Assembly (NCBI GenBank): GCA_905182985.1
Contig: CAJJDN010000008.1
Coordinates: forward strand, 329,740-393,739
From: Paramecium sonneborni
Taxonomy: Eukaryota > Ciliophora > Oligohymenophorea > Peniculida > Parameciidae
DNA: 64,000 nucleotides
Direction of reading: 5' to 3'
The notes beneath the pieces are model-generated. The model searched no databases. It worked only from the letters and a program-made list of their open reading frames with translations, and was not told the DNA's origin. This document shows, piece after piece, positions 10,778 through 23,014 of this stretch (the stretch's first letter is position 1; every line of letters begins with the position of its first letter). The translations under genes and the position numbers were made by a program.

Positions 10778-11622
10778 CTAAAATGAAAAATAATTTGCTT
10801 AATAAAATTTTAATCAAGAAATAATAGCATAAGTGTTATATTATAAATATATATATTTATTTTTTAATTAAGTTTTATTATCTTTTATTATTCATTAGTT
10901 CAGTTCTCACATAGAGTATGATGTAAAAATTAGATAAATCTTAAATTTAATAATTGAAGTGAAAAAACGAACTTTTTGTAAATAATTTTTAATTATAATT
11001 TATTGCATCTAACAAGAATAGGTAGAAATTAATAATTGAGGAGAGATTGGGTAGAAATATATAAATAAAAATTATTTTTAAATTTTGGTATAATTTGATA
11101 AGACTAACATAATATATAAACACAGAGTATAATAAATTCATTATTTTGATGGTTATTTTTGATTAGATATGAATGAAATATTCTTTCCCTCACTCAAGGC
11201 AGGTGAAACTTCACTAACTATTTACTTTTTAGCCTAACTAATTCTTGTTGAGTTAATTTTATATTCTCTGCTGATAATTCCTTCTTCTTTACTCATTTTT
11301 CTTCCAACTTAAAGTGGAACATTAACAAAACATAGATCTTTCTTGGATTTTAGTTTTGTTGAAGTACAGCCCATATATTATAAAATAATTTATGTTTTTT
11401 CAAGTTGTTTTGATTAAGATAAATACATGAAAACTTAATTTTATCAAATTAAATAGTTTGAATTCCAAAACGAGAAGAGAATTGTAGTAGTTAATATAAA
11501 TTATAAATTATTTTCATTATAGTTTTTGAAGAGATAGTTTAAACATTTAGAGTGAGTAAAGCGTATATCTGATTTTGACTATTATAAATTTAAATAAATA
11601 TACCATTCAATTAATTAAAGAG
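10778..11622 (+). repeat. Copy 2 of the 845-bp direct duplication
   Basis: Same sequence as 9932-10776. This copy continues rightward into unique sequence and the 3' end of the CDK-like kinase gene, so it is the one anchored to the downstream contig. Confidence 0.93.
11169..11555 (+). CDS. Hypothetical membrane protein, 128 residues (copy 2)
   Basis: The same frame as 10323-10709, shifted by 846 bases. It lies immediately downstream of, and convergent with, the CDK-like kinase gene. Confidence 0.4.
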
Positions 11623-12954
11623 TATTTTTTTAGTATTTTATATGATTGATAACTATATATACTCTATTAAGGAGAATTAAAATGGTTGAATGATTTCAGA
11701 TAATTTGATTTACTGGCTCGATATTTAACAATCATCTTCAAAAGCATAAATAATTGTTTTTCATTATTTTTTCGAAATAACAATTATTCTTTATCCATCT
11801 GGATAATTGAATACTTATGTTTCAGTTTAAATTTTAATTTTTTTTTTCCCTATTTAATTAGATAGGTGAATTCTAATTATATTATTAATAAGTAAAAATA
11901 CCTATCTATATTTATACCTTAGAAGTATAAATGTTATAGAGCTGCTTGAGCAGATATCCTTTTAGTAGGATCAAGAGTTAACATTTATTCTATAAGATTG
12001 ACTAAGAGTGGAGACATTTTCCTTTCAAGTAAGGTATGTAAGATCTTGGGAAAATTCTCATTACTTATCAATCTAGAATAATTCTTTAATGTAGTAACTC
12101 CTTACCAAGTTTCTATTAAAAATTGATTGAATTATAATTACCTTCAGTTGGAGTTCCACAAAATTTTAAAATTTATTGAAAACTATTGGCTTCGGATTAT
12201 CCTTTAAAGGGATTACTTCTAAAAAGAAGTTCAATAAATAAAACTCCTGCTGACCAAATATCAACTTTAGAACAATATTTTTAACCTAATATTAGTGATT
12301 TAATAAACCAAGGAAAACTTCTGGGGCTCTATATTAATGATTTTATATTCTAGTAGTTTGAGGTTTGAATTTTTTTAAATTTTGAGCCATTCCCAAATCA
12401 CAAATTTTAATAGTTAAATTTTTGTGTAAAATATTATTAGCTAAAAATAGTCTTGAATAAATAATACGTTTGAGGTCTCTATGAATAATACCTTGATCAT
12501 GTAAATAAGCTAAGCCTTTTATAACTTAAAACATAATCTACTTGGCTTAGACCTCAGTGAAGATATCTCTTCTCATTGCTGTAAGTAAATCTTCCTCCAT
12601 AAATTCCATTATAATATAGGTCTTTCTATTTTAATAAGCTAATTCTTTAAATAACACAATTTATTCACAATTAAGAGATCTGAGTATTTCAATCTCTCTT
12701 AATGATTATACATTGATCTTATATAAAATAATATATCAAACCCCTTAATCATTTAAACCATGAGATAATTCTTTGATGGCAACTGTCTCTCTGGTGTGCA
12801 TATTGACACCTCGATATACAGTTCTAACATTAAAATCATCAATTTACCCATAATCACCATACCCAATATTCTTTTGTATTATAAACTTTGATTTTAACTC
12901 TTTGGCTTACATAGAAGAACAAGATATTCGTTAGAAAGTGAAATCGGAAATCAT
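11607..12954 (-). CDS. CMGC/CDK-like serine-threonine protein kinase
   Basis: Five introns of 23-29 nt restore a complete kinase domain: glycine loop NIGYGDYGTVYRG, VAIKEL lysine, SLREIEILRSLN (a C-helix equivalent of the PSTAIRE region), hinge IIMEFMEEDL, catalytic loop IIHRDLKPNNIL, DLG in place of DFG (KICDLGMAQ), YRAPE activation-segment end, and VDIWSAGVLFIELL. After the NPFKGQSEANSFQQI insert and TLDPTKRISAQ, about 85 poorly conserved residues remain; this tail may be an artefact of a missed intron. The frame arithmetic closes at 406 residues. The family is CDK or CDK-like; no cyclin-binding residue could be checked. Confidence 0.9.
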
Positions 12955-13124
12955 AGAAAAAAGGAATATATTAATTTAGATTTTAATTAATATTTGATGA
13001 TTAATCATTCCATTTTTTTCAATGATTACTTTTACATTTAGAATAATCACTCAAATTGTTATAATCTCTTAATTTTTAGTTTCAACAGAAACACATTATC
13101 AAATTATATACATAAATCATATAA

Positions 13125-15131
13125 TCAACTTTTATAACATTCAAATTCATCTCCAATTTTCACTTCAACATTTGATATTATTGATAATCCACAATCTTTC
13201 CCTGATTCAATACGATCTACTTCCTCTTTAAAATGCTTTAAATTTGCTATTTCTAAATCTGATGCGAAAACCTTTCCACCTCTCAATATTCTTACTCTAC
13301 ATTTTTTATTCAATATACCATGAGTAACAGTTAATCCATATATCTTTCTAGATTATCCTTTCAATTTTACATCAAAAATATTTTACACTTTAGCTGTACC
13401 TATTACATTCACTTTAGCATTTCTAGGAGCAGTTACTAAAGTTTTTAAATCATCGATTAAATGATAGATAATCTAATGTTAAATTATATCAACTTTATCT
13501 AACTAAGCTTATCTTATTATATCATTTGGCACATTTGAATTTAATGTAATTATTGTTGCCCCAAATAATTAAGCATCTTTAAAGTCCTTCTAAGTTACAT
13601 CTCCTACTCCTGATGAAAGTATTAATATTTCAGCATTCTCTTTCTCCTTTAATTAATTCACCAATTTTATTAGGGTTTCCAAAGTCCCGAAATCTTGACC
13701 CTTTATCACCAATTTTAATACTTATGTATCTGGTGCAATATTAATCATTTAAGATGAGAATAATTCATGTTACCTTAGTTTTTCTACTAAAACTGCTTTA
13801 ATTTCTGGATTATCAGTTTTATCAATTTCTTCTCTTAAGATACTTTAAATTTCTTTATATTTATCTATAAGAAGTGTAGAATCTCCATAAATATCTCTTT
13901 TTTCATGTTTATTTTGAAATGAAATCTTTCCAAAAGATCCATCAATAATTTATGCATTTTAGAGTAATTTGAGTTCTGCTTCTTTTTTTCTTTTGTTAAC
14001 AATCAATTAAGCGATTAATTCATTTTTTGCAACAAAAAATTTAGAACCACTCTAAGGAACCTCTTTTAATCCAATCTAAATGAGATAGAATATAATTATA
14101 AATACAATTTCAATAGCACTTGAAGGTCCTGCAATTTATAAAAGGTTAGATCTATCATCTCTCATTTATCTGACTTTTCCATATTGATTGCCTACAACAA
14201 TCAAATCATTAATTTTAAGACTTCCTTTTTACACTATAATTGTTGAACCTCTTTCTTCAGTTAATTCAGCCTATCTTGCTTCTAATACAACTCCTTAAGC
14301 AGGAACATTTGGATCAGCTTTTAATTCTAATAACTCACCTTAAAATTGTATTAATTCCAACAATAAATCAATATTCTTACCAGTTTTTGCACTGATATGT
14401 ACCACTGGAATATTGCCACCTTAAGTTTCAAGATCAAGTCCACATTCTAATAATTCTAATTCAATATCTTCAGGATTGATATTAGGTACATCAATTTTAT
14501 TAATAGCAACAATAATAGGTATATTTAATTAAGATGCAATTTAAATAACTTCTTTAGTTTATGGTTATACTCCATCTGCTGCAGATACAACTAAAATAAT
14601 AATATCAGTAAATTCAGCTCCTCTTTATCTCATATTAGAAAATGCTTCATGTCCTGGAGTATCTATAAATGTAATTTAATTATCTCCAACTTTAACATGA
14701 AATGCACCAATTTTCTAAGTAATTCCCCCCACTTCGCCTTCAGCAATATTTGAATTTCTAAGTCTATCTAATAATGTTGTTTTTCCATGATCAACATGTC
14801 CCATTATAGTTACTATAGGAGGTCTAGTTATTGGACTTTCTTTTTAAGAGCTTAAATTATATAATGGTAAAATAGGTTCTATAAGTTCTTTTGTAATTTT
14901 AGTATAATTAATAGGTTATTTTGAAAATTGATTAATAGTTCGAATTAGTTCTTTTTAATCTATATCAGTCAAAATTGAAAGTTATTAGATTGAAAACTAA
15001 TCAGACAGAGCAATGTTTTTTAAAACCATTTTGGTGGGAATATTATCTGGATTAGAATATTTAAAGATTTGCTATTAGGATTCTTATATGGTTTAGGCAA
15101 ACCTATAGCAGAACTTTCTAAAAATAATCAT
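13125..15131 (-). CDS. Mitochondrial translation initiation factor IF-2
   Basis: Bacterial-type IF-2 GTPase that brings initiator tRNA to the mitochondrial ribosome. The G motifs are complete: G1 [16 protein letters not shown]2 EVGGITQKIGAF, G3 [19 protein letters not shown]4 NKID and a G5-like SAKTGKN. Domain II ([20 protein letters not shown]), domain III and the C-terminal barrel ([17 protein letters not shown]) follow. The first about 80 residues are basic and aromatic ([13 protein letters not shown]...), consistent with a mitochondrial presequence and lacking the long bacterial N-domain. One 30-nt intron at 14076-14105 keeps frame and joins SAIEI to IGLKEVP. A nuclear-coded organelle factor. 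Confidence 0.96.
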
Positions 15132-15220
15132 AATTAAATTTTATTACTAAAGAACTACATTAGGATATTTTTAATAACAATCCATAAAATAAATAATCTT
15201 AAATTGTATAATTATATTTT

Positions 15221-16033
15221 TCATTGAATCATTATTAATAAAGCTAGACTAAGAATATTAATTAGATAAGCATAACAATATTAACAACTTCCAGTCTCTA
15301 AGCTTTCATCATTCCATGTAGCATAATTAAAAGTATTTAAAGTGCATTCAAAAGGTGATAAATCAGAGACTGTAGCATCTCTACATAACGCTGGTTTCTT
15401 TGATTAATCAATAAAACAAGGTTATAAAGTTGTTTGATTTTGGCTGCTCTATTTTTATAAAACAAAAGTGCATTCAGAAGTAGGTTTATTATCACAAGTA
15501 GCTGCTATACATTATGTATTGTTAAAATCCCAAGTACAATATATAGAATATAAGTTACATTATGATTGATTTCCTAAGAATTAACAATTAAAATCTTAAC
15601 ATTGTGAGTTAGTCCAGTAGCACAATTAATCTTAATTAGAATAGAGACATTCTTATTATACTGTATATGAACTACAAGCTGTAATAGTTAAACTATAACA
15701 TTCCTTTGATGTTGTATTATATAATCCACAATATTTTGATTATGAAGCACAATCTGAAGTTGATGTTGTATTTATTTAATTACAATTTGTTAATTTTTAA
15801 CAACTGTTAGCACTATTATTAAAGAAACATCCTAAATTATTTATACATTAAGATTTATAATAGATTTCTGAACAACTTTTATTTTAACAACTTGTATTGT
15901 TCCATAAGCAATTTTAATTTAATTGGCATGCCTATTAGTTCACAATTTGATTACAAGTACATTTTTTATCTTAGACTAAATTGATAGCTGTTGTGTATAA
16001 TAATATAGAAAAGGTGATTATTAAATATATCAT
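15221..16033 (-). CDS. Secreted Cys-rich surface-type protein, probably GPI-anchored
   Basis: An intronless 270-residue frame. A signal peptide (MIYLIITFSILLYTTAINL) is followed by cysteine-rich modules with CxxxxxCxWNNTSC-, YCGLYNTTSKEC- and CTWDFNNTQC-like units, many NxT/NxS glycosylation sites, and a hydrophobic C-terminus (YLINILSLALLIMIQ) with no charged tail, as in GPI-anchored proteins. The plan resembles the small relatives of ciliate surface (immobilisation) antigens, where C...C-x-W/Y repeats are stacked. No long antigen-type repeats are present. Surface location is inferred from architecture. Confidence 0.75.
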
Positions 16034-16081
16034 GGATAATAAATAAATAATAAATAATTTTTATATTATATTATATAATAA

Positions 16082-16507
16082 TCACTCCATACTTGCTTTT
16101 TTGCGTTCATAAATATTAAGAATTGAAATCTTTTCACCTCCTTTCTATCTACCTATTTTTACACCTCTCATCATTATTCTCATTTTTCTTCCATCTACTA
16201 ATTTTCTATTGAATTCTAATTTTCTCCATTATGTCATAAATGGAAACCATTATCTTTTAACATAATATATAAATAATTACGCTGGATTCCAAACTGGAAC
16301 ACTATATTACATAGCTCTATTTTATCCTGTTTCTAATTTCTTGATTGCCTTCATTCCATTTCTTAAATTACCACCAAAGGAAATTCCAAATATACGAGCT
16401 GCTACCAAATCTAATTTTTAGGATGGAGTTAAATTATCCATTTTATAAGAAGATCTAACTGATGGCGAAATACCAAGTCGAAAATTAGGTAACTTAATAT
16501 GAGGCAT
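16082..16507 (-). CDS. Hypothetical basic protein, 141 residues
   Basis: A clean single-frame gene, strongly basic (FNRKLVDGRKMRIMMRG, KIGRQKGGEKISI) with aromatic patches (YSVPVWNPAQLFIYYV). Size, basicity and isolated hydrophobic-aromatic segments would suit a mitochondrial ribosomal protein, but no family signature is visible, so this is only a suggestion. It sits 67 bp downstream of the IQ-MORN gene on the same strand. Confidence 0.6.
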
Positions 16508-16574
16508 AAATATAATCTAATAATTTAAAATTATGAAAGAAAAACAAGAAATAAATTAGCATCCTCTTTTGTTT

Positions 16575-17753
16575 TCAGGTAGTTTAGTATGATGAAGTCC
16601 ATTTTACTCTTTTACCATTTAACCATTCCCCTTCTCTATATAACCCACTTTTTGAATAGAATGTTCCTTATCCATGTTCTTTACCATCAACCCAATTACC
16701 TTTATACATTGATCCATCAGCATATGTGAAATCTCCAAATCCATGCTTTTTATCTTTCACATACTAAGTATTATAATGAAACTTACATATCCATCATAAC
16801 ATCTACCATCTGGCCATGTAAATGTGCCATATCCATCCATTTAATTATCTTTCCATTATCCATCATATTTACGACCATCTGGAAAATTAAACACTCCTTT
16901 GCCATTAAATTTATTATTAACAATTGAACCTTTATACCTTTTTTTAGCTTGAACTAATACTTGGATCCATCTGAAAAAACAAACTCGCCATATCCTGTTT
17001 TATTTCCATCCACAAACTTTCCTTTAAAATTTGTGCCATCTGAAAACTTCTCGTGGCCTTCCCCTTATTATTTATCATTAACCCAACTTCCTTCATATGA
17101 ATATCCTTATGAAGTCACTTATTTTCCAAATCCGTTAGCTTTATTATCTTTGAATTCTCCTTCATAATAATCTCCACTAAGAAATATCAATCTTCCATAA
17201 CCATCCATTTTATCATTTTTCCAAAACCCTTCATATACACTTTTATCTTAAAAAATTGCTCTGCCTTTACCATGCCTTTTACCTAACTTCCATTAACCTA
17301 AATATATTGTTCCATCAGCTAATTAATAAGGATCTAAAAAAGCTGCACTCAATTCTTCTTCCTCATAATTTTAGCTCTCCTTCTTTAAATATTCTTTATA
17401 ATTAAAGTTCCCAATTCGATATATCAAGGAATTGATTACTGCAGGATATTCACTTTATTTTCTTTCTATTTTAACACCATCAGGAGGAGAATGATCTACT
17501 ACTATTGGTGCTTCTTCTATCTATTCCATCTATGCAACTTCATCTTACGGTTACTAATGAACAATTGTAATTTCAATTGGCTCCTAATGACTTCTCTAGC
17601 TGTCGTTTGTTATAGATACTGGAACTGTAGATCTTCTCTTCCGATGCTTGAACTCTATTTAATGTTTAACCTAAACATACATCTATAAGCTCTTTGAATT
17701 AAAATAGCTTTCTAAGTGTAGACACTTAAGATAGATAGTTCAAAATTTGGCAT
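16575..17753 (-). CDS. IQ-motif and MORN-repeat protein
   Basis: Predicted 368 residues after removal of three introns (26, 23 and 23 nt). An IQ motif lies near the N-terminus ([16 protein letters not shown]), formed only when the 26-nt intron is removed, and should bind calmodulin or a related light chain. An acidic Q-rich linker follows, then about nine MORN repeats of the YxGxWxxxxxxGxG type ([42 protein letters not shown]). MORN proteins bind membranes or scaffold cortical and ciliary structures. It ends [12 protein letters not shown]. The domain assignment is secure. Confidence 0.93.
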
Positions 17754-17861
17754 AACAATTTACAATTAACTCTATGTACTACAACATGTTCCCATTATTT
17801 AATTAAATTATCAAAATTATTCATTAAAAACAACTTTTTCATTCTAAACTTTAGCTAACTT

Positions 17862-18100
17862 TCACTTATTTTTTCTTTAACAACTAAAGTTCTCTAAACT
17901 TTTTCTCCATTTTTCATATGCGCCTCTTAAATTCACTAAACCTAATTCTCTCATTATAAACCAATCATCATAAATAAAAACCCTAAGTACACATTTCTCA
18001 TATTATTGAATAATTAATTAGCAATTATTTATTCTAAATATTGTGAATTAATAGTTTTAAAAAAATAATTATTTTTCAACTATCACTAACAACAATTCAT
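17862..18100 (-). CDS. Possible small protein, 61 residues
   Basis: The segment FIYDDWFIMRELGLVNLRGA followed by YEKWRKSLENF has non-random, balanced composition. Joining it to the ATG at 18100 needs a 53-nt intron, after which the length is exactly 62 codons. No family recognised; it could also be a remnant of a larger gene. Confidence 0.35.
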
Positions 18101-18294
18101 AATGTTGATTTCTTACTCATAAAATGTTAGTATTGAAATTTTATTTCTTACTTTTCTAAATTAATTAGTTAGCTTAATTCATTCTTCCATTAAAAATGTG
18201 AAGCGTTAATTAATTAATAGAAAATAGATTTTATTATTTCATTAATAAATTTATTCAATTAAAATGGCAAAAAAATATAAAATACTGTGGATCT

Positions 18295-18785
18295 ATGGTT
18301 TTTTAAGTCATAGACTTATCAAACATAAATGAAATAATTGAAGACAACTATCTAAAATTTATTAAAAATATACTACAATTAAATGAAAAAAAAACCATAT
18401 TGAAAAACTAGATGAATTCATTAATTAGATATTCTACTAAATTGTATTGATGATAAAGAATAATTTTTTTGAGCCTATAAAAAATGAAACGTTAAACATC
18501 TGTTTAGCTTATTAAAAATACTCTAAATAAAATTTTAACAATATAATAGATAATAATAACTTCATTTCAATTTATAATTAAAAATAAAAATTTAGTGTTA
18601 TAAAGAGTAAAATTAAAAGGTACACAAATATAAAATAGAGATAGGCATAAGATAAATCAATTAAAATTAAAGAAACATAAATAAATTATCTTAAAAAGAA
18701 GAGTAAATTAGATTGGAAGACTATAAAAATAAGCTATAGGAGATATCTTCTTGAATTTAATGCAATTTTAAAATAAGAAAAGTGA
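18295..18785 (+). pseudogene. Hypothetical gene with a frameshift at a poly-A tract
   Basis: The frame from the ATG at 18295 (MVFQVIDLSNINEIIEDNYL) runs to a run of nine A near 18384-18392; past it a coding-like reading continues in another frame (HIEKLDEFINQIFYQIVLMI) to a TGA at 18783. The homopolymer makes an indel error the simplest explanation. The C-terminus is very basic (KIKRYTNIKQRQAQDKSIK). No family recognised. Confidence 0.35.
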
Positions 18786-18831
18786 TAGAATATTTGATAT
18801 GATTATTTATTTAATGTGTTCATAATGAAAC

Positions 18832-20921
18832 TCATTCACTTCCTTAATACATAGCTTCAATTTATTTAAGAAAATGTTCTTTGGCTTTGTGTCTCATCAA
18901 TTTAAGTGTATTACTGGTTAATCCATGAGCAATAAAGGAAGTCGGTTCGATGTAGATTTTCTTAACATTTTCCATTCCATTCAATTTTTCAATTTTACCC
19001 TAATAAATAATTGAGTATGAATACTTATTTAACCATTTCATCAATAAAGAACTTGTTAACTTTGTCATTAGCACATAATTATTCAAATGTACCTGAAATA
19101 GTTAAAGTGTTTGCTAATTCCAAAACATATTATTTTTCAGGGACAATGATTGCAACACAAAAACTTTTAGTTGAATCTCCATAGACAAAGACTTCAGCAA
19201 TACCTTTAACTTTAAGATAGACTCCTTCAACTTTTTCAGGAGCAATATATTCTCCTTAACTTAACTTAAAAATGTTTTTAACTCTATCAAGAATTTTAAG
19301 AGATCCATCTGGTCTAACCATTCCAATATCTCCAGAATGCATCCAACCATCAGCATCTATCATTTCTTTAGTTTTTTCAGGTTCTCTATAATATCCAGCA
19401 AATAATCCATTGCCTCTGATACCTAATAGAATAATATAATATGATTTGATTACAGATTTCTCCTCTAGGAGTAGGTCTTCCTTATTCATCTTTATCAGTA
19501 CTATAATAATTCATTTATGGAACATCAACAAGTTTGAATTCAATATTAGAAAATACACCTCCTACATGTCCACTTATAGGATCATCTGCTCTACTGATAA
19601 AAGAACCACCACATCCTTCTGTTTAACCATATCCTTCAAGAAATGGAACACAAACAACACATTTTAAAAAATCAACAACTTCAGGTGACATTGGTGCTGA
19701 TCCTGATAACATTAATCTGACTCTTCCACCAAATGCTTCTCTTGTTTTTTTAAATACTAAATTATCCCAAACCTTATGTTAAACATGTCCTCCATTTTAC
19801 AAATAATACATTTTGCTAGCTAATCCCTTTTCAAATAATGTCTTTTAATATCCTGTTAATTTATCTGCTTTCTCTTTTATTGCATTATATAATCTTCTAT
19901 ACAATCTAGGAACACTTACAAATATTGTTGGCTTTACCAATTAAATATCTATATTTATTTTTTAAACATCTCCTCCATACATACAGATGGTACAACCAAA
20001 ACCCAGTAGTGCTGTCACTACAACTCTCTCTAAAACATGAGGTAATGGTAGATAACTCAAATAAACATCACTTGGATAAAACTAGAGTCCTTGATAAACT
20101 ACTCCACCTGCTACTGTTACAAAATTTAAATGTCTTAACATTGCACCTTTTGGCATTCCTGTTGTACCTGATGTATAACTGAATGTGAAAATGTCATTTC
20201 CATGCACTTCTGCAAATGCATGCTTTGTTTCTTTTCCAGCATTCAAAACTTCCTCATAATTAATTACCTTTAATCCTTTATCTCCTAACTATTCTCTTTA
20301 AAATATATTTTACCTTCTGAACTATTTCTTAAGATAATTCATCGAATGTAACTATATTCTTAAGCGCATGATATTCTTTAACTTTTAAAAGAGTATCTAC
20401 ACTACTGTTTGAGACAAATAAAGTGCTCATCTAAGTATGTTCTAATATAAAAGGTATAGTTTCTAATCCTAAAGTGTCATATAAAGGGATCATAGTATTT
20501 CCATACAATGTATTAGCTATATCTAAGAGTAACCATTCCTCTCTATTCTTTGAAAATATTCCTATCATTCTCAATTCTTAACCATCATATTATACTGGAT
20601 TTGGAATCAAGTTCATGTTCTTGATACCTGAACCAAGCAACCTAGTTTTTATTTAAGATATTACTCTGCAATATCTCTTACTTCAATATAAGTTTTATAA
20701 ACGTAATGTCTACTATTTTCTCCAGTCACAATCTATTTGCCCAAGCATCTATTGTTTGGAAATTTCCTACATGATCTTAAGAAGATGCCTTAAACAGTAG
20801 TTTCTCCTTCAAAATTATCAAGAAGTTTCTCAGTATTGTTTGGGTTTCGATAAACGTGACTTTCCCCTTCTTTCTTCTCTCCAATTGGCACAGCATAAAA
20901 TTTAGAGGATCCTTATCCCAT
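18832..20921 (-). CDS. Long-chain acyl-CoA synthetase
   Basis: An AMP-forming enzyme that activates fatty acids to acyl-CoA. The N-terminus MGQGSSKFYAVPIGEKKEGE is ciliate-typical and lacks a clear signal. Motifs in order: the AMP-binding P-loop FSYTSGTTGMPKGAM, the LPLPHVLERV motif, the RGNGLFAGYYREPEKTKEMI segment, the hinge aspartates in DGWMHSGDIG, the fatty-acyl signature ending DRVKNIFKLS, and a basic C-terminus HKAKEHFLKQIEAMYQG. Several introns interrupt it; one of 34 nt lies near 19001-19034. Start at 20921 by fit to the conserved N-terminal PNNTEKLL region. Probably peroxisomal, ER or mitochondrial outer face. Confidence 0.93.
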
Positions 20922-21336
20922 AACTTTAAAGATATTTAAATTATTTCTTATTCATTTATTAAATATAGAACAAATATATATAATATGTATAAAATATAAT
21001 TAATAATTAATAATCAGTTCATATAATACTCTCATGCATTGATTATTTTGTTTATATAAATTATAATAAATCTAATGATTAAGAAATAAACTACGTCAGT
21101 ATAACATTAAATCTAAGTGCAAACTCAAATTGTTGAGATTTCATGGTATAGATAACATGAAATAATCTATGAATCCCCTTCTATTCAAATGAAGTAGTTA
21201 ATTTTTGAACATTTTGAGTTGTTTCTTTTTCTCATACTACTGGTATATTGCATCACATTTTACTTTATGTATTAAGCATTCAGTAAGAAAACTACAAATA
21301 TTATCGTTAATATGAGAAAGGAAAGCACAACTAGTG
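20922..21336. other. Divergent intergenic region
   Basis: Separates the acyl-CoA synthetase and kinase starts. AT-rich, with no conserved frame. Presumably holds both promoters. Confidence 0.5.
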
Positions 21337-22938
21337 ATGATATGCAAAAGTATTACGTATAAACTAAAATTTAGTTCCATACATTTAGGTACAGAATAAA
21401 ATGAATTACTTAAAAAAGAAGCCACATCCAGCACTGAAAGCTCTCCAAGAGAAAAAAATATAACAGTAATTTAAAATTTTTTTTCGGTCAGCCCTCAAGA
21501 GACATAACAATAATCAGATGTTATCAAATACGAAAAAAATGATGCTGATAATAATTTTGATATTGATGAAAAAAATAAAGACATGAATTTGTTTGAGGAT
21601 TTTGGAGATTAATAATATTTCTTAAAAAAAAAGGAAAATCGTGAAAAACTTATGACATCTAATAATATTGAATAAAACTTTGAAAAGACTTAAAATTAAA
21701 AAACAACATAAATTTTACCAGATTGGAGTTAATACTTAGAAAATAATAAATTTGAGAAATTATATGTATTTCCTAAAATTATTGGGAAGGGAACATTCGG
21801 AGAAGTATATAAATGTCAAAAAATAGTCGATTTAAAAGAATACGCAGTGAAAAGAATCTATTTCAAAGTTTAAAATGAAAAAAATTTAAGAGATCATCCA
21901 ATATTTCGTGAAATAAATGGTCTATAAGAAATTAACCATAAAAATATAGTTAGATATTATACAAGTTGGATATAAGAATTAAATTCTGAAATGAAAGCTG
22001 AAATAAAATAATTACATGATTTAGTTAATGAAAAAAAATAATAAGTATAAAATGATGAAAATGATGCAGTTTCTTCTGATGCTTTTAATCTAATTGATGA
22101 AAATTCATATTTAAATATTTGTGTGTAATTTATTGGAGAAGGAAGTAGTGAGAATGATAAATAAATATAAACTATTTCTAAATATACAAAGAGTGTACAA
22201 AGTGTACATTTATCTGATTTTAGTAGCTAAATTTAATCTCGAATGAGAAGATTTCATTTTAATCCCAATCAAAAAGATGAATAATTTTAAATTTTTATGT
22301 TGTATATTGAAGTAAACTATTAATTATATTATTAGATGGAATTATGTGATTTTACATTAAAAGATTTTATAGAGAAAGTCGATAGAAAAAAGGATAAGGA
22401 TTTAATTAAAACTATCTTTAAATAAATAATAGAAGGAGTTATTTATATGCACAATTTATAATTCATTCACAGAGATTTAAAGTAGATTTATTATTTATCA
22501 TAGACCTCAGAATATATTTATAAATTCTAAAAATGAAGTTAAAATTGGAGATCTAGGATTATGCAATAATCGAATATATTAAGTTGATGAAGATATATTC
22601 TAAACCAATTTTGAGTATACAAATAACGTTGGAACTCCAATGTATATGGCACCAGAAGTCAAAGAAGATTAGTATGGATCACCTGCTGACATATATGCTT
22701 TGGGTATTATTCTATTTGAAATGTTATGGAAAATTAAAACTAATTCTGAAAAGTTTAAGTATTTTATTGAATATTATTTAGATTGATATAAAACCTTACT
22801 AAAGATTCTATGTTACCTCCTGATTTATCCAATGACTATCCGATTGAATCTGAATTAATTCTAAAAATGGTTAGTCCAAATCCTCATAATAGGCCAACTG
22901 CTTAATAGATATACAATACACTTAATCAATAAAACTGA
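21337..22938 (+). CDS. eIF2alpha-kinase-type (GCN2/PERK-like) protein kinase
   Basis: Predicted 508 residues after removing introns of 30 nt (21389-21418), 22 nt and 23 nt. Ser/Thr-rich N-terminus, then the kinase: IIGKGTFGEVYKCQ loop, EYAVKRI lysine, INHKNIVRYYTSWIQEL (the long hydrophobic NIVRYY-W motif of the eIF2alpha kinase family), an insert of about 130 acidic and Gln-rich residues between N- and C-lobe elements, MELCDFTLKDFI hinge, IHRDLKPQNIF, GDLGLCNN (DLG for DFG), and GTPMYMAPEV followed by SPADIYALGIILFEM. Such kinases phosphorylate eIF2alpha under stress. No HisRS-like or lumenal sensor domain is present, so the activating signal is unknown. Confidence 0.88.
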
Positions 22939-23014
22939 TAACACTAAAACAAATCTTTCAATATTTATAATTATTAAATAAAATTCAATAATAATTTGCT
23001 AATATTATAAATAT

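Noticed and set aside
17172..17688. Plus-strand standard-code frames across the MORN gene
   Set aside because: They are antisense shadows of the MORN repeats and N-terminal linker on the minus strand.
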